The notes under the pieces were generated by a model that saw nothing but the letters and a program-made list of their open reading frames with translations, did not search any database and was not told where the DNA came from. Shown here one piece after another: positions 35,909-43,360 of a stretch of 64,000 nt of DNA. The DNA comes from an uncultured Pseudomonadota bacterium (GTDB lineage: Bacteria; Pseudomonadota; Gammaproteobacteria; Methylococcales; Methylomonadaceae). The DNA lies in the NCBI GenBank assembly GCA_903870545.1, contig CAIQDI010000028.1, positions 62,001 to 126,000 of the forward strand, in the 5' to 3' direction. A program made the position numbers and the translations under genes. Numbering within the stretch: position 1 is the first letter of the stretch; each line of letters begins with the position of its first letter.

Positions 35909-35936
35909 TTGATTTAAACCTAAATCGACTTATAGT
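35909..35936 (+). promoter_or_regulatory. Predicted sigma-70 promoter of the DUF475 gene
   Basis: TTGATT, a 16-base spacer and TATAGT, located 33 bases before the start codon, which has AGGAAC as its ribosome binding site. It sits in the 125-base divergent gap with the GGDEF-EAL gene. The match is to consensus only. Confidence 0.5.
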
Positions 35937-35968
35937 GACGCGATTCAACACTAAATCTTAGGAACTTT

Positions 35969-37003
35969 ATGAAGCATTTTCGATTATCTTTTATGGTCGC
36001 CATTATCTGTTTGAGCATCGCATTTTATTGGGGATTTTCAAAAGGCGGTATCACAGCCGCTACAACAAGCGTGATGATTGCGCTCATTTTAGGGGTGTTA
36101 GAAGTCAGTTTGTCGTTTGATAACGCGGTGGTCAATGCGTCAATTTTGAAACGCATGGATGATAAATGGCAGCAGTATTTTTTGACCTGGGGAATTTTGG
36201 TCGCGGTATTTGGAATGCGTTTATTATTTCCGATTGCGATTGTGGTTTTCGCGACAGGCATTGATTTTGTTGCCGTTGCACAAATGGCGTTGAACGATTC
36301 AGCGACTTACGCGCATCATTTGACCGGCGCACACGTTCAAATTGCAGCCTTCGGCGGTATGTTTTTGTTGATGGTCTTTTTTGGATTCTTATTCGACAAC
36401 GACCGCGAAATTCATTGGCTCGGTTATTTAGAACGGAAATTCGCGAGCTTTGGCAAATTGGAATCCATCGAAATCATTTTATCGCTTTCCATCTTGCTGG
36501 GAATGCAAAATTTCGTTAATCCCGAAGATCGTTTAACGTCTTTAGTCGCGGGCATTTCAGGCGTAGTTTTATTCGTTATCGTGGACAGCATGTCGGCGTT
36601 ATTTGAAAACGAAGAAGAAGGCGCAGAAGTGTCAGATGCTATTAAACGTGGCAGCATGATGAGCTTTATTTATTTGGAAATTTTGGACGCTTCGTTTTCA
36701 TTCGACGGCGTGATTGGCGCGTTTGCGATTACTCAAGACGTGGTTATTATTATGTTGGGTTTAACGATTGGCGCGATGTTTGTGCGGAGTTTGACGGTAT
36801 ATTTGGTGCGTCAAGGCACGCTCGATGAATATGTGTTTTTAGAACACGGCGCACATTATGCGATTGGCGCGTTGGCGGGCATTATGTTGGTCAGTATGAA
36901 ACACGAAATTCCTGAAGTCATTACAGGATTAGTCGGCGCAATGTTCATTGGTTTATCGATATTGTCGTCTATTTTTTACAAACGCAAACTGGCAAAAATT
37001 TAA
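35969..37003 (+). CDS. DUF475/TerC-superfamily membrane protein
   Basis: A 344-residue integral membrane protein with about nine hydrophobic segments. The paired acidic motifs 'LEVSLSFDNAVVNASIL' (near 45) and 'LEILDASFSFDGVIGAFAI' (near 235) are those of the DUF475 branch of the TerC superfamily. The conserved Asp and Glu lie inside membrane helices and are thought to handle metal ions; TerC relatives export manganese or protect against tellurite. It is a single-gene unit between its own promoter and a pair of palindromes. Confidence 0.82.
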   Translation: MKHFRLSFMVAIICLSIAFYWGFSKGGITAATTSVMIALILGVLEVSLSFDNAVVNASILKRMDDKWQQYFLTWGILVAVFGMRLLFPIAIVVFATGIDFVAVAQMALNDSATYAHHLTGAHVQIAAFGGMFLLMVFFGFLFDNDREIHWLGYLERKFASFGKLESIEIILSLSILLGMQNFVNPEDRLTSLVAGISGVVLFVIVDSMSALFENEEEGAEVSDAIKRGSMMSFIYLEILDASFSFDGVIGAFAITQDVVIIMLGLTIGAMFVRSLTVYLVRQGTLDEYVFLEHGAHYAIGALAGIMLVSMKHEIPEVITGLVGAMFIGLSILSSIFYKRKLAKI

Positions 37004-37010
37004 GCCGTAG

Positions 37011-37072
37011 GGGCGAATAACATTCGCCCTCTAATTAAGTAATCATATTGGTTGGGCGAATGTTATTCGCCC
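37011..37072. repeat. GGGCG-type palindrome pair, copy C
   Basis: Two hairpins in the 106-base gap between the DUF475 gene and moxR: GGGCGAAT-AAC-ATTCGCCC at 37011-37029 and GGGCGAAT-GTT-ATTCGCCC at 37054-37072, with 24 bases between them. The two loops are reverse complements, so the whole unit is also an inverted repeat. The same two-hairpin plan is seen at 58.24-58.33 kb, and in looser form at 5.03-5.12 kb. Confidence 0.8.
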
Positions 37073-37109
37073 TTACATTTAAAACATTTAAAACGGGCTA
37101 AATTGTTTT

Positions 37110-38081
37110 ATGTCAGAGATTCAAAACGCTTTAATAGCTTTAAAAAATCACATTTCCGAAGAAATTATTGGGCAAGATGTGTTGGTCGAACGCATGTTGA
37201 TTGGCTTGTTGGCGGATGGGCATATTTTAGTTGAAGGCGCACCAGGGTTGGCGAAAACGCGAGCGATTAACGTGTTAAGTCGCGGTATTGAAGCGGATTT
37301 TCACCGCGTACAATTTACACCGGATTTATTGCCCGCCGATTTGACCGGCACGGAAATTTATCGTCCGCAACAAGGTACTTTTGAATTTCAAAAAGGGCCG
37401 TTGTTTCATAATTTGATTTTGGCGGACGAAATCAACCGTTCGCCGGCGAAAGTTCAAGCCGCATTATTGGAAGCGATGGCGGAGCGGCAAATTACGGTAG
37501 GGCAGGCGACCTATCCGTTATCGGCGTTGTTTATGGTGATGGCGACGCAAAATCCGATTGAACAAGAAGGCACTTATCCATTGCCCGAAGCGCAATTAGA
37601 TCGGTTTTTGTTGCAAGTCAAAGTGGATTATCCAAACGCGGAACACGAAAAAGCGATTTTGCGATTAGTGCGAACCGAAGCGCGGCAAACCGAAAAAACG
37701 TTGAAAAAAGCGTTTACGCCAATTTCGCAAGCGACGTTATTTGAAGCACGAAATAACGTTTTAGATTTGTATTTGGCGGAACCGTTGGAAGATTATTTGT
37801 TGCAGCTAATTTTGGCGACGCGCAAACCAAAAGCGTATGGCGACGATTTGGCGAGTTGGTTGCAATACGGCGCAAGTCCGCGTGCGAGTATTGCGTTAGA
37901 TCGTTGCGCGAGGGCGAAAGCGTGGCTGTCTCAACGCGATTACGTTACGCCAGACGATATTCAAGATATGGCGTTTGACGTGTTGCGGCATCGGTTGATT
38001 TTATCTTACGAAGCGGAAGCGGAAGGCATGACGACAGACGACGTGATTAAAGTATTGATTGAACGGATTCCAGTGCCGTAA
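37110..38081 (+). CDS. MoxR-family AAA+ ATPase
   Basis: A 323-residue AAA+ protein. Walker A is 'VEGAPGLAKT' (41-50), the MoxR insert is 'HRVQFTPDLLPADLTGTEIY', Walker B is 'LILADEINRSPAKVQAALLE', and sensor 1 is in 'VMATQNPIEQEGTYPLPEAQ', followed by the lid domain. MoxR ATPases act as chaperones for complex maturation, classically of methanol dehydrogenase, usually with DUF58 and von Willebrand A genes just downstream. Those partners are absent here, and the next gene belongs to an unrelated block. It may act with partners elsewhere. Confidence 0.88.
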   Translation: MSEIQNALIALKNHISEEIIGQDVLVERMLIGLLADGHILVEGAPGLAKTRAINVLSRGIEADFHRVQFTPDLLPADLTGTEIYRPQQGTFEFQKGPLFHNLILADEINRSPAKVQAALLEAMAERQITVGQATYPLSALFMVMATQNPIEQEGTYPLPEAQLDRFLLQVKVDYPNAEHEKAILRLVRTEARQTEKTLKKAFTPISQATLFEARNNVLDLYLAEPLEDYLLQLILATRKPKAYGDDLASWLQYGASPRASIALDRCARAKAWLSQRDYVTPDDIQDMAFDVLRHRLILSYEAEAEGMTTDDVIKVLIERIPVP

Positions 38082-38105
38082 ACGCACATTGGAATGAATT
38101 AGACG

Positions 38106-38272
38106 ACCACCTGAATTTACCTGAAAAAATAAACAGGTGGTTGGTGCATTGATTCAATTTCACTAAGAGTGTTGTCACTTGGCATAATTACCCGAATAAT
38201 TGACATTCTTTCCACTCTAAAAGGCGGGAAGTATGTCAACCAACCACTAATAACACAGACTTAATGGTGTTA
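38106..38272. other. Nested inverted repeats before the AT-rich block
   Basis: The gap of about 190 bases between moxR and the J-like gene holds three dyads: ACCACCTG / CAGGTGGT (38106-38113, 38134-38141), GTGGTTGGT / ACCAACCAC (38137-38145, 38239-38247), and TAACAC / GTGTTA (38251-38256, 38267-38272). The first could end the moxR transcript, although no T-run follows. The second spans about 110 bases and overlaps the first, so alternative folds are possible. No transposase remnant is visible. Confidence 0.5.
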
Positions 38273-38274
38273 TC

Positions 38275-40182
38275 ATGCTGGCAATCTTAACGTTTCGACG
38301 ATTACAACTTCACATGGCAGCATCAAAAAATTATTACCAAGAAATTGACGTTTCTCAAAATGCTTCAACAGAGGAAATTATCAATGCTGTTAAACAGCTT
38401 GTAAAAGCAAATCAACCTGATAATTTCAGTGATGCTAAAGAACGTGAAAATGCCCAACAGCATCTACGCTTAATCAAACGTGCTTACGAAACGTTAAAAG
38501 ATGAAAATTTGCGTTTAGAATACGATTTGTCATTGGTCAATGATTCACAACCAAAATCATCGAATACCCAAAGCAAAACCCGTAGTTTTAAATTCATTTC
38601 GAGTTTGATTTTAGGAACAGTTGCCGTTACTGCGGGTGCTACTGTTTATTTGTCGAACTTAGACTGCAGTAATCAACGTAATGTTGTTGACGCTACAATC
38701 TGTGAAAAAACAAAACCTATCAGAGAAATTTTTGGTTCAACTGAAACCGCCGCCCCTGTTGTCGTTACAGCTGAATCGGCTCATCAAACACCATCCGAAA
38801 AACCTGTAGAAACAGCATCAGCACCAGCGGCAACAAAAGAACCAACACCAGTATCAAAAGAACCTGATGTTAAAAATACAGAACCCGTAAACGTTCAAGT
38901 TAATGTAGCGACCGACAATTCTGTAAATAACACAATCCCAGTTGCTGCAACCGTATCTCAAACACAAATTCAACCCGCCGTTACTTTCCAACAATCACAG
39001 CCAGTTGTTCAACAACCTATAAATACAGGCTCTGCTCCTGCGATACAAACTGTTATTGTAGAAGGCGTTGGCACTACACCTCAAGATGCCGCTCAAAACG
39101 CCGCTCAAAATGCTTTGACCAATGTTGTTGGTACTTTCATTGATGCGAATACGATGTTACAGAAAAGAACACTCATCACGGACGGCATTAAATCCGAAAC
39201 GAAAAACATTTCAAAAGACATCAAAGATTATTCTCAAGGTTCAATCAAAAGTTTTGAACTTCTCGATACACAACAGCAAAATGGATTGTTCCGCGTTAAT
39301 GCTAAAGTCACGGTTAGAAATGAAAATTTTAGTGCGTACATTAAACAAATTGCTCAAGGCGAAGTGAAAGTAGAAAGTGCATTGTTTGCTGAAATGGCTA
39401 CGGAGGCAAAACAAAAAGATAATCTTGCCGATATTCTGAAAGACAATGTTATTTTGCCGATTATGTCTGGCGAGGCACAGGAATTTATTGTTGAAAAGCC
39501 AATGTTATTGACACAATTGTCAAAAATAGAAAAATTTCAAGATTTATCTAATGCTTTGAAATCTGAATTTGGAAATGGAATTTTGTCGGATCCTAATTTT
39601 ATAATTTTCAAAGTAACTGCACAGTTAAAAAATGGTTTTATTGACAATTTAAATAAAACCCTTAAAGAAACGGCTATTAATCACACCGTAGTTAAAGCAA
39701 ATAAAATTATATATACCGACCATAATCGTGTTAGCGAATGGTCTGTCCTGAAAGCATCGAATCCTACTGATACACAATATAATTTTTATGATTTTTTTGA
39801 GTTTAATGTTTCAAAAGACGAATTGATAAAAAAAATAGCAGATAAATGTAGTAAGAATTGTTTATCACAAACTTTACAAGTCACTGTGAATAATAGTGAA
39901 AATAAAACGTTAATTATTAAAAATCTTACCAATGAACATCGTATAAGAAACCACCCAAGCAATTATTCAATATGGAGTGATGACGGAATAATTGTAGTAG
40001 GGCAAGAAAATATTTTAATCAATGATCATTCACTAAGTGCGTCACCACAATGGGGATTATTAAAAGCCGTTTCTCAACATCCATCTGTTATAGTTGAGCG
40101 AGATGGTTTTTATGTCTTATTAAAATTAAGCACTGAAATAATGAAAGATGCTGGAAAAATTGTAGTTTCACTTGAGAAATAA
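38275..40182 (+). CDS. J-like domain, membrane helix and FlgT_N-like domain protein
   Basis: 635 residues (or 622 if the ATG at 38314 is used; neither start has a clear ribosome binding site). Residues 18-90 look like a DnaJ J-domain ('YYQEIDVSQNASTEEIINAV', 'RAYETLKDENLRLEYD'), but the HPD motif reads QPD (47-49). One membrane helix follows at about 107-127, then a Pro/Thr/Ala/Val-rich linker to about 260. Next is a segment resembling the FlgT N-terminal/LPP20 fold ('GVGTTPQDAAQNAAQNALTN', 'GSIKSFELLD', 'LFRVNAKVTVRNE'), and finally about 280 residues I do not recognise. The J-like part is predicted cytoplasmic and the rest periplasmic. It is the first gene of a compact, AT-rich block of four. 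Confidence 0.65.
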   Translation: MLAILTFRRLQLHMAASKNYYQEIDVSQNASTEEIINAVKQLVKANQPDNFSDAKERENAQQHLRLIKRAYETLKDENLRLEYDLSLVNDSQPKSSNTQSKTRSFKFISSLILGTVAVTAGATVYLSNLDCSNQRNVVDATICEKTKPIREIFGSTETAAPVVVTAESAHQTPSEKPVETASAPAATKEPTPVSKEPDVKNTEPVNVQVNVATDNSVNNTIPVAATVSQTQIQPAVTFQQSQPVVQQPINTGSAPAIQTVIVEGVGTTPQDAAQNAAQNALTNVVGTFIDANTMLQKRTLITDGIKSETKNISKDIKDYSQGSIKSFELLDTQQQNGLFRVNAKVTVRNENFSAYIKQIAQGEVKVESALFAEMATEAKQKDNLADILKDNVILPIMSGEAQEFIVEKPMLLTQLSKIEKFQDLSNALKSEFGNGILSDPNFIIFKVTAQLKNGFIDNLNKTLKETAINHTVVKANKIIYTDHNRVSEWSVLKASNPTDTQYNFYDFFEFNVSKDELIKKIADKCSKNCLSQTLQVTVNNSENKTLIIKNLTNEHRIRNHPSNYSIWSDDGIIVVGQENILINDHSLSASPQWGLLKAVSQHPSVIVERDGFYVLLKLSTEIMKDAGKIVVSLEK

Positions 40183-40197
40183 AAAGGATTTTCGAGA

Positions 40198-40992
40198 ATG
40201 AGCAATAAAAATAATGCAAAAGTTTTAATCGAGCAGATTAGAGAAACATACGAATTAACAGGTCGAAATTTAGAATGTGACATTTGTGAGCTAGCTCAGG
40301 TTGCAGCCTTTGAAAAAAGAAATTCTGGTAAAGAATTTACTTTTAGCGAGCATCTTCAAGGTGTGATTTTAGCTCAGTTAAGCAATCAAAGAGTTTGGCG
40401 TGGCATTTCAAGGAATTTAAACAATGGTAACATTCAAAAGATTTTCTGTAATTTTGATTCAAAAAAGCTAAAACAAAAAGAATCTCAATCGATTGTTAAT
40501 GAACTAAAGAAAATCCAGTGTGGTAATAGACGAATAAACCAACAAATGAAGGTTTTGAGTGAAAATATTGTGAAACTTGAGTCTATTGCAACTCAATCTG
40601 GTTCTTTAGACAAATTCGTTTCACATAGTAATCCGAGCGATGTTGCTCAATGTATATCGGTGGCTAGGAGCAATTTTAAGCTGAAAGAAATGGGTTTTAC
40701 CTTAGCAACTGAGTATTTAAAAAATGTTGGTATTTCAGTAGCCAAACCAGACACACATATTCGACGTATATTAAGTAATGAGAGATTAAATTATTTTGAC
40801 CGTATACCAGATGAACAACAGGCGGTTGATGCAATGAAAAAATTAGCAAAAGAGGCTGACATTTCTGAAGTTTATCTTGATAATGTTTTGTGGTTATTTT
40901 GTGCTAAAGATTATGGAAATATATGCAGTGCAAAACAGCCAAAGTGTGATGGATGTGCAATTAAAATGTGCGTTAAAAATTCTAAAATTTAA
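40198..40992 (+). CDS. HhH-GPD DNA glycosylase-like Fe-S protein
   Basis: A 264-residue protein resembling the endonuclease III/MutY/AlkA superfamily. A helix-hairpin-helix-like segment 'LKEMGFTLATEYLKNVG' (162-178) is followed by 'KPDTHIRRIL', in which Asp185 sits at the expected catalytic aspartate. The C-terminus has four cysteines (243, 250, 253, 258) spaced x6-x2-x4, close to the endonuclease III 4Fe-4S pattern x6-x2-x5. Base excision from DNA is the family activity; the target base is unknown. It begins 15 bases after the J-like gene (AAGGA ribosome binding site) and is followed 17 bases later by an exported protein, an odd setting for a repair enzyme. Confidence 0.65.
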   Translation: MSNKNNAKVLIEQIRETYELTGRNLECDICELAQVAAFEKRNSGKEFTFSEHLQGVILAQLSNQRVWRGISRNLNNGNIQKIFCNFDSKKLKQKESQSIVNELKKIQCGNRRINQQMKVLSENIVKLESIATQSGSLDKFVSHSNPSDVAQCISVARSNFKLKEMGFTLATEYLKNVGISVAKPDTHIRRILSNERLNYFDRIPDEQQAVDAMKKLAKEADISEVYLDNVLWLFCAKDYGNICSAKQPKCDGCAIKMCVKNSKI

Positions 40993-41009
40993 TTTTAAAA
41001 AAAGGTGTA

Positions 41010-41663
41010 ATGATGAAGTGCAATAAAAAATCAATTTTTACAACTGCTGCTTTTTTAGGGCTTGTGTCAGTATCCTCTTTGGCATTTTCTGCGTCATGTG
41101 ACGAATATCCGTACACTGACGGTATCAATGTTGAAAATGTTCAAGGTGGGGTCAAAATTATTTCAACGGCTTCTACATCGGTTTCGTTTGATGATGTCAG
41201 CGCAATTAAAAGTGCTAGAGATGAAGCCATGATGGAAGCTAAATCGTATATTTCTAAATTTTTGAATGAAGGAATTAAGAGCGATGAAACCATTTCAAAG
41301 GCGATTAACGAAACCGTCACGATGAAAGGTCAATCGAAAGAAGCGGAACGAAAAGAAGTAAAAGAAATCTTGAAAAAAATGCAAAATTCTTCACAGGCAT
41401 TATTGCGCGGTGTAGTGCCATTGGGTGATTGTTATACCAAAGCTCGTGAACTTCGTGTGAGTGTTGGTGTAAAACCCGATACGATTAACCAAGCAGGAAA
41501 TTTAGCTACGGGAATGGGTAATTCTCTTTCATCACAACCAACACCTAATAATGCTCAGGGCATTAGCAATGGTTCTACAGGTGGCGCGTCAAATGGTGCT
41601 ACGGGTGGAAACTTACAAGGTAGTGAAGGGTTTAGCAATACAACACGTTTGCAGAACTTTTAA
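41010..41663 (+). CDS. Exported protein with LPP20/FlgT_N-like segment (217 aa)
   Basis: A signal peptide ('FTTAAFLGLVSVSSLAFSAS') is followed by a domain (about 40-155) with 'DVSAIKSARDEAMMEAKSYI' and 'ELRVSVGVKPDT'. This helix-then-strand pattern resembles the LPP20/FlgT_N-like domain of the first gene in the block. The last 50 residues are Gly/Asn/Ser/Thr-rich and low in complexity ('NGSTGGASNGATGGNLQGSE'). No lipobox is seen. The ribosome binding site is AAGGTG. I cannot assign a function; a periplasmic or surface role with its neighbours is likely. Confidence 0.6.
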   Translation: MMKCNKKSIFTTAAFLGLVSVSSLAFSASCDEYPYTDGINVENVQGGVKIISTASTSVSFDDVSAIKSARDEAMMEAKSYISKFLNEGIKSDETISKAINETVTMKGQSKEAERKEVKEILKKMQNSSQALLRGVVPLGDCYTKARELRVSVGVKPDTINQAGNLATGMGNSLSSQPTPNNAQGISNGSTGGASNGATGGNLQGSEGFSNTTRLQNF

Positions 41664-41685
41664 GCCTTTTATCCGCTGGTGATGA

Positions 41686-42138
41686 GTGACTTTTATTAAG
41701 ATACTTTTTTCAGTTTGTATCGCAATTTTTTCATTGCCATTACAAGCTGAGAATTGCACTCATCACCCGATTGGTTTGAGTAAATATCACGACGATAAAA
41801 ATGTCGAGATTACACTTGCTGTCGCAAAAGTGGTTGCAAATAGTTCAGTGGATTTAGCAGAAAGTGAAGCCAGAATAGATGCACGGGCATTGTTATTAAC
41901 TGACCCATTATTCAAGTCAGACGATAAAAAATTGGTGGGTGCAATAGATGTTTTAACTTGTGCCGAAGGTGATTCGGTTTTCGCAGTGGTTAAAATCAGT
42001 GAAGAATCTGTTAAACAAGCCAGAGAAATGAAACGTCAACTTGATGAATCATTAAAAAATTCCCCTGTGCCAGTGCCAGAAAATTTACCTAATGAACCTG
42101 AAATGAAGACTGAATTTGAAAGGTTGATGAGGCAATAA
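41686..42138 (+). CDS. Exported small protein of the same block (150 aa)
   Basis: It starts with GTG at 41686, preceded by GGTGA; an ATG four bases upstream is out of frame and stops after five codons. The signal peptide is 'ILFSVCIAIFSLPLQAEN'. The mature part has 'VDLAESEARIDARALLLTDP' and 'SVFAVVKISEES', a helix-strand pattern again similar to LPP20-like proteins, then a Pro-rich, charged tail. Two Cys residues could form a disulphide. It ends the block, three bases before a strong bidirectional terminator. No function can be assigned. Confidence 0.6.
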   Translation: MTFIKILFSVCIAIFSLPLQAENCTHHPIGLSKYHDDKNVEITLAVAKVVANSSVDLAESEARIDARALLLTDPLFKSDDKKLVGAIDVLTCAEGDSVFAVVKISEESVKQAREMKRQLDESLKNSPVPVPENLPNEPEMKTEFERLMRQ

Positions 42139-42140
42139 AA

Positions 42141-42173
42141 ACGGCGCGGCAAACAATGAATTTTCCGCGCCGT
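42141..42173. terminator. Bidirectional rho-independent terminator
   Basis: A 9-base GC-rich stem (ACGGCGCGG / CCGCGCCGT) with a 15-base loop lies between convergent genes. On the minus strand it is followed by TTTTTATT, a good terminator for the small membrane protein gene. On the plus strand the following bases are only moderately T-rich. It marks the right border of the AT-rich block. Confidence 0.85.
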
Positions 42174-42183
42174 GATTTAGATT

Positions 42184-42393
42184 TTAATGCGTAATCAGTT
42201 TGTCTTGAACGGTGTGAATCGCTTTGTCTGCCAATTCATCAATGATGGAATGTGGATGCTCTTCGTTGTGTTCAAATTGATCAAAAGGACTTTCGCCTTT
42301 TTTCGTATAAATATAAATAAAATAAGCCAACGGCGCGAACGCGATTGACGCGGCAATCAACATGAAAACTGATATTTCAATCACTGTACCCAT
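42184..42393 (-). CDS. Small single-pass membrane protein (69 aa)
   Basis: A 69-residue protein with one N-terminal membrane segment ('SVFMLIAASIAFAPLAYFIY') and an acidic, His-containing cytoplasmic tail ('EHNEEHPHSIIDELADKAIH'). The start has a strong AGGAGA ribosome binding site, and a terminator follows, so it is an independent gene. I recognise no family. Confidence 0.65.
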   Translation of the reverse strand: MGTVIEISVFMLIAASIAFAPLAYFIYIYTKKGESPFDQFEHNEEHPHSIIDELADKAIHTVQDKLITH

Positions 42394-42484
42394 AATGTTC
42401 TCCTTTTAAGATTTATTTCAACTTTTGGGTGAAGGTCAATAGTACACCGTTTTTTTTTACAGACCAATTACGTTGAAAATTCTT

Positions 42485-43327
42485 CTAATCTTGCGCTAAC
42501 AATGTTTCCACGTCGGCATCGTAAAATTGGTACGTTTCGCTGCAAAATTCACACGTCACAGCAATGACTTCCTGTTCGCTCAAAATGGCGTGCAATTCTT
42601 CGTCGCCCATTGCGCGTAAGGTTTCTTCAATTTTAGAACGTGAACACGAACATTCAAACGCTACATTTTCAGCGTCAAATAGTCGCACATCTTCTTCGTT
42701 AAATAAGCGATATAACAAATCCTGACAATCCAACTCAAACATTTCTTTTGAGGTTACGGTGTTCGCCAGCACTTCAATCGTTTCCCAATCGTTCGGCAAA
42801 TCTTCCGCGCTCGGTAACTCTTGCAACAACAATCCGGCAGCGTGTGTGTCATTCGCAAATAGCCACAAACGGGTTTTCAATTGTTCGGATTGCTCAAAAT
42901 ACGTTTGCAATGCCGCCGCTAAATTTTCACCTTGCAACGGCACAATGCCTTGATACGGTTTGCCATTTCCGGCTTCAATCGTTAAAACTAACCGACCTTC
43001 GCCAAACAAATCGGTCAACGAATCGCCCATAATCGGCGCGTGACATTTCACTACACCACGAATTTTTCGGGCATTGGTGGCTTGCGCGACCAACGTTTTA
43101 ATCGCGCCATCGCTTTGCGCTTGCATAATCAACGCGCCGTCAAACTTCACTGTCGTTGATAACATCGACACGCACGCCAGAGCTTGTCCTAATTGATTCA
43201 GCGCAATGTCGGGCTGTTGCTGATGTTGTTTCGCGGCTTGCCAACTGTCGGTGAGTTTTACCCACACGCCACGAATTCCGTGTTGTTCAAATAAAAAACG
43301 TCGTAAGCAATCTTGTTCTTCTGGCAT
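42485..43327 (-). CDS. hslO: HslO (Hsp33), redox-regulated chaperone
   Basis: A 280-residue protein with the Hsp33 core ('GALIMQAQSDGAIKTLVAQ', 'GEGRLVLTIEAGNGKPYQG') and the C-terminal zinc switch CxC ('FECSCSR') and CxxC ('CEFCSE') about 28 residues later. Oxidation releases the zinc and activates the holdase. All four zinc cysteines are present. It lies downstream of trkA-trkH on the same strand, 33 bases after trkH, and may be cotranscribed. Confidence 0.95.
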   Translation of the reverse strand: MPEEQDCLRRFLFEQHGIRGVWVKLTDSWQAAKQHQQQPDIALNQLGQALACVSMLSTTVKFDGALIMQAQSDGAIKTLVAQATNARKIRGVVKCHAPIMGDSLTDLFGEGRLVLTIEAGNGKPYQGIVPLQGENLAAALQTYFEQSEQLKTRLWLFANDTHAAGLLLQELPSAEDLPNDWETIEVLANTVTSKEMFELDCQDLLYRLFNEEDVRLFDAENVAFECSCSRSKIEETLRAMGDEELHAILSEQEVIAVTCEFCSETYQFYDADVETLLAQD

Positions 43328-43360
43328 AGTTTTTTGTTGAAAGGTGAAAAGGTTGAAAAA

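Noticed and set aside
37110-38081. MoxR as direct evidence of a methanol dehydrogenase operon
   Set aside because: MoxR-family ATPases are widespread, and no mxa or xox structural gene or DUF58 partner is next to it.
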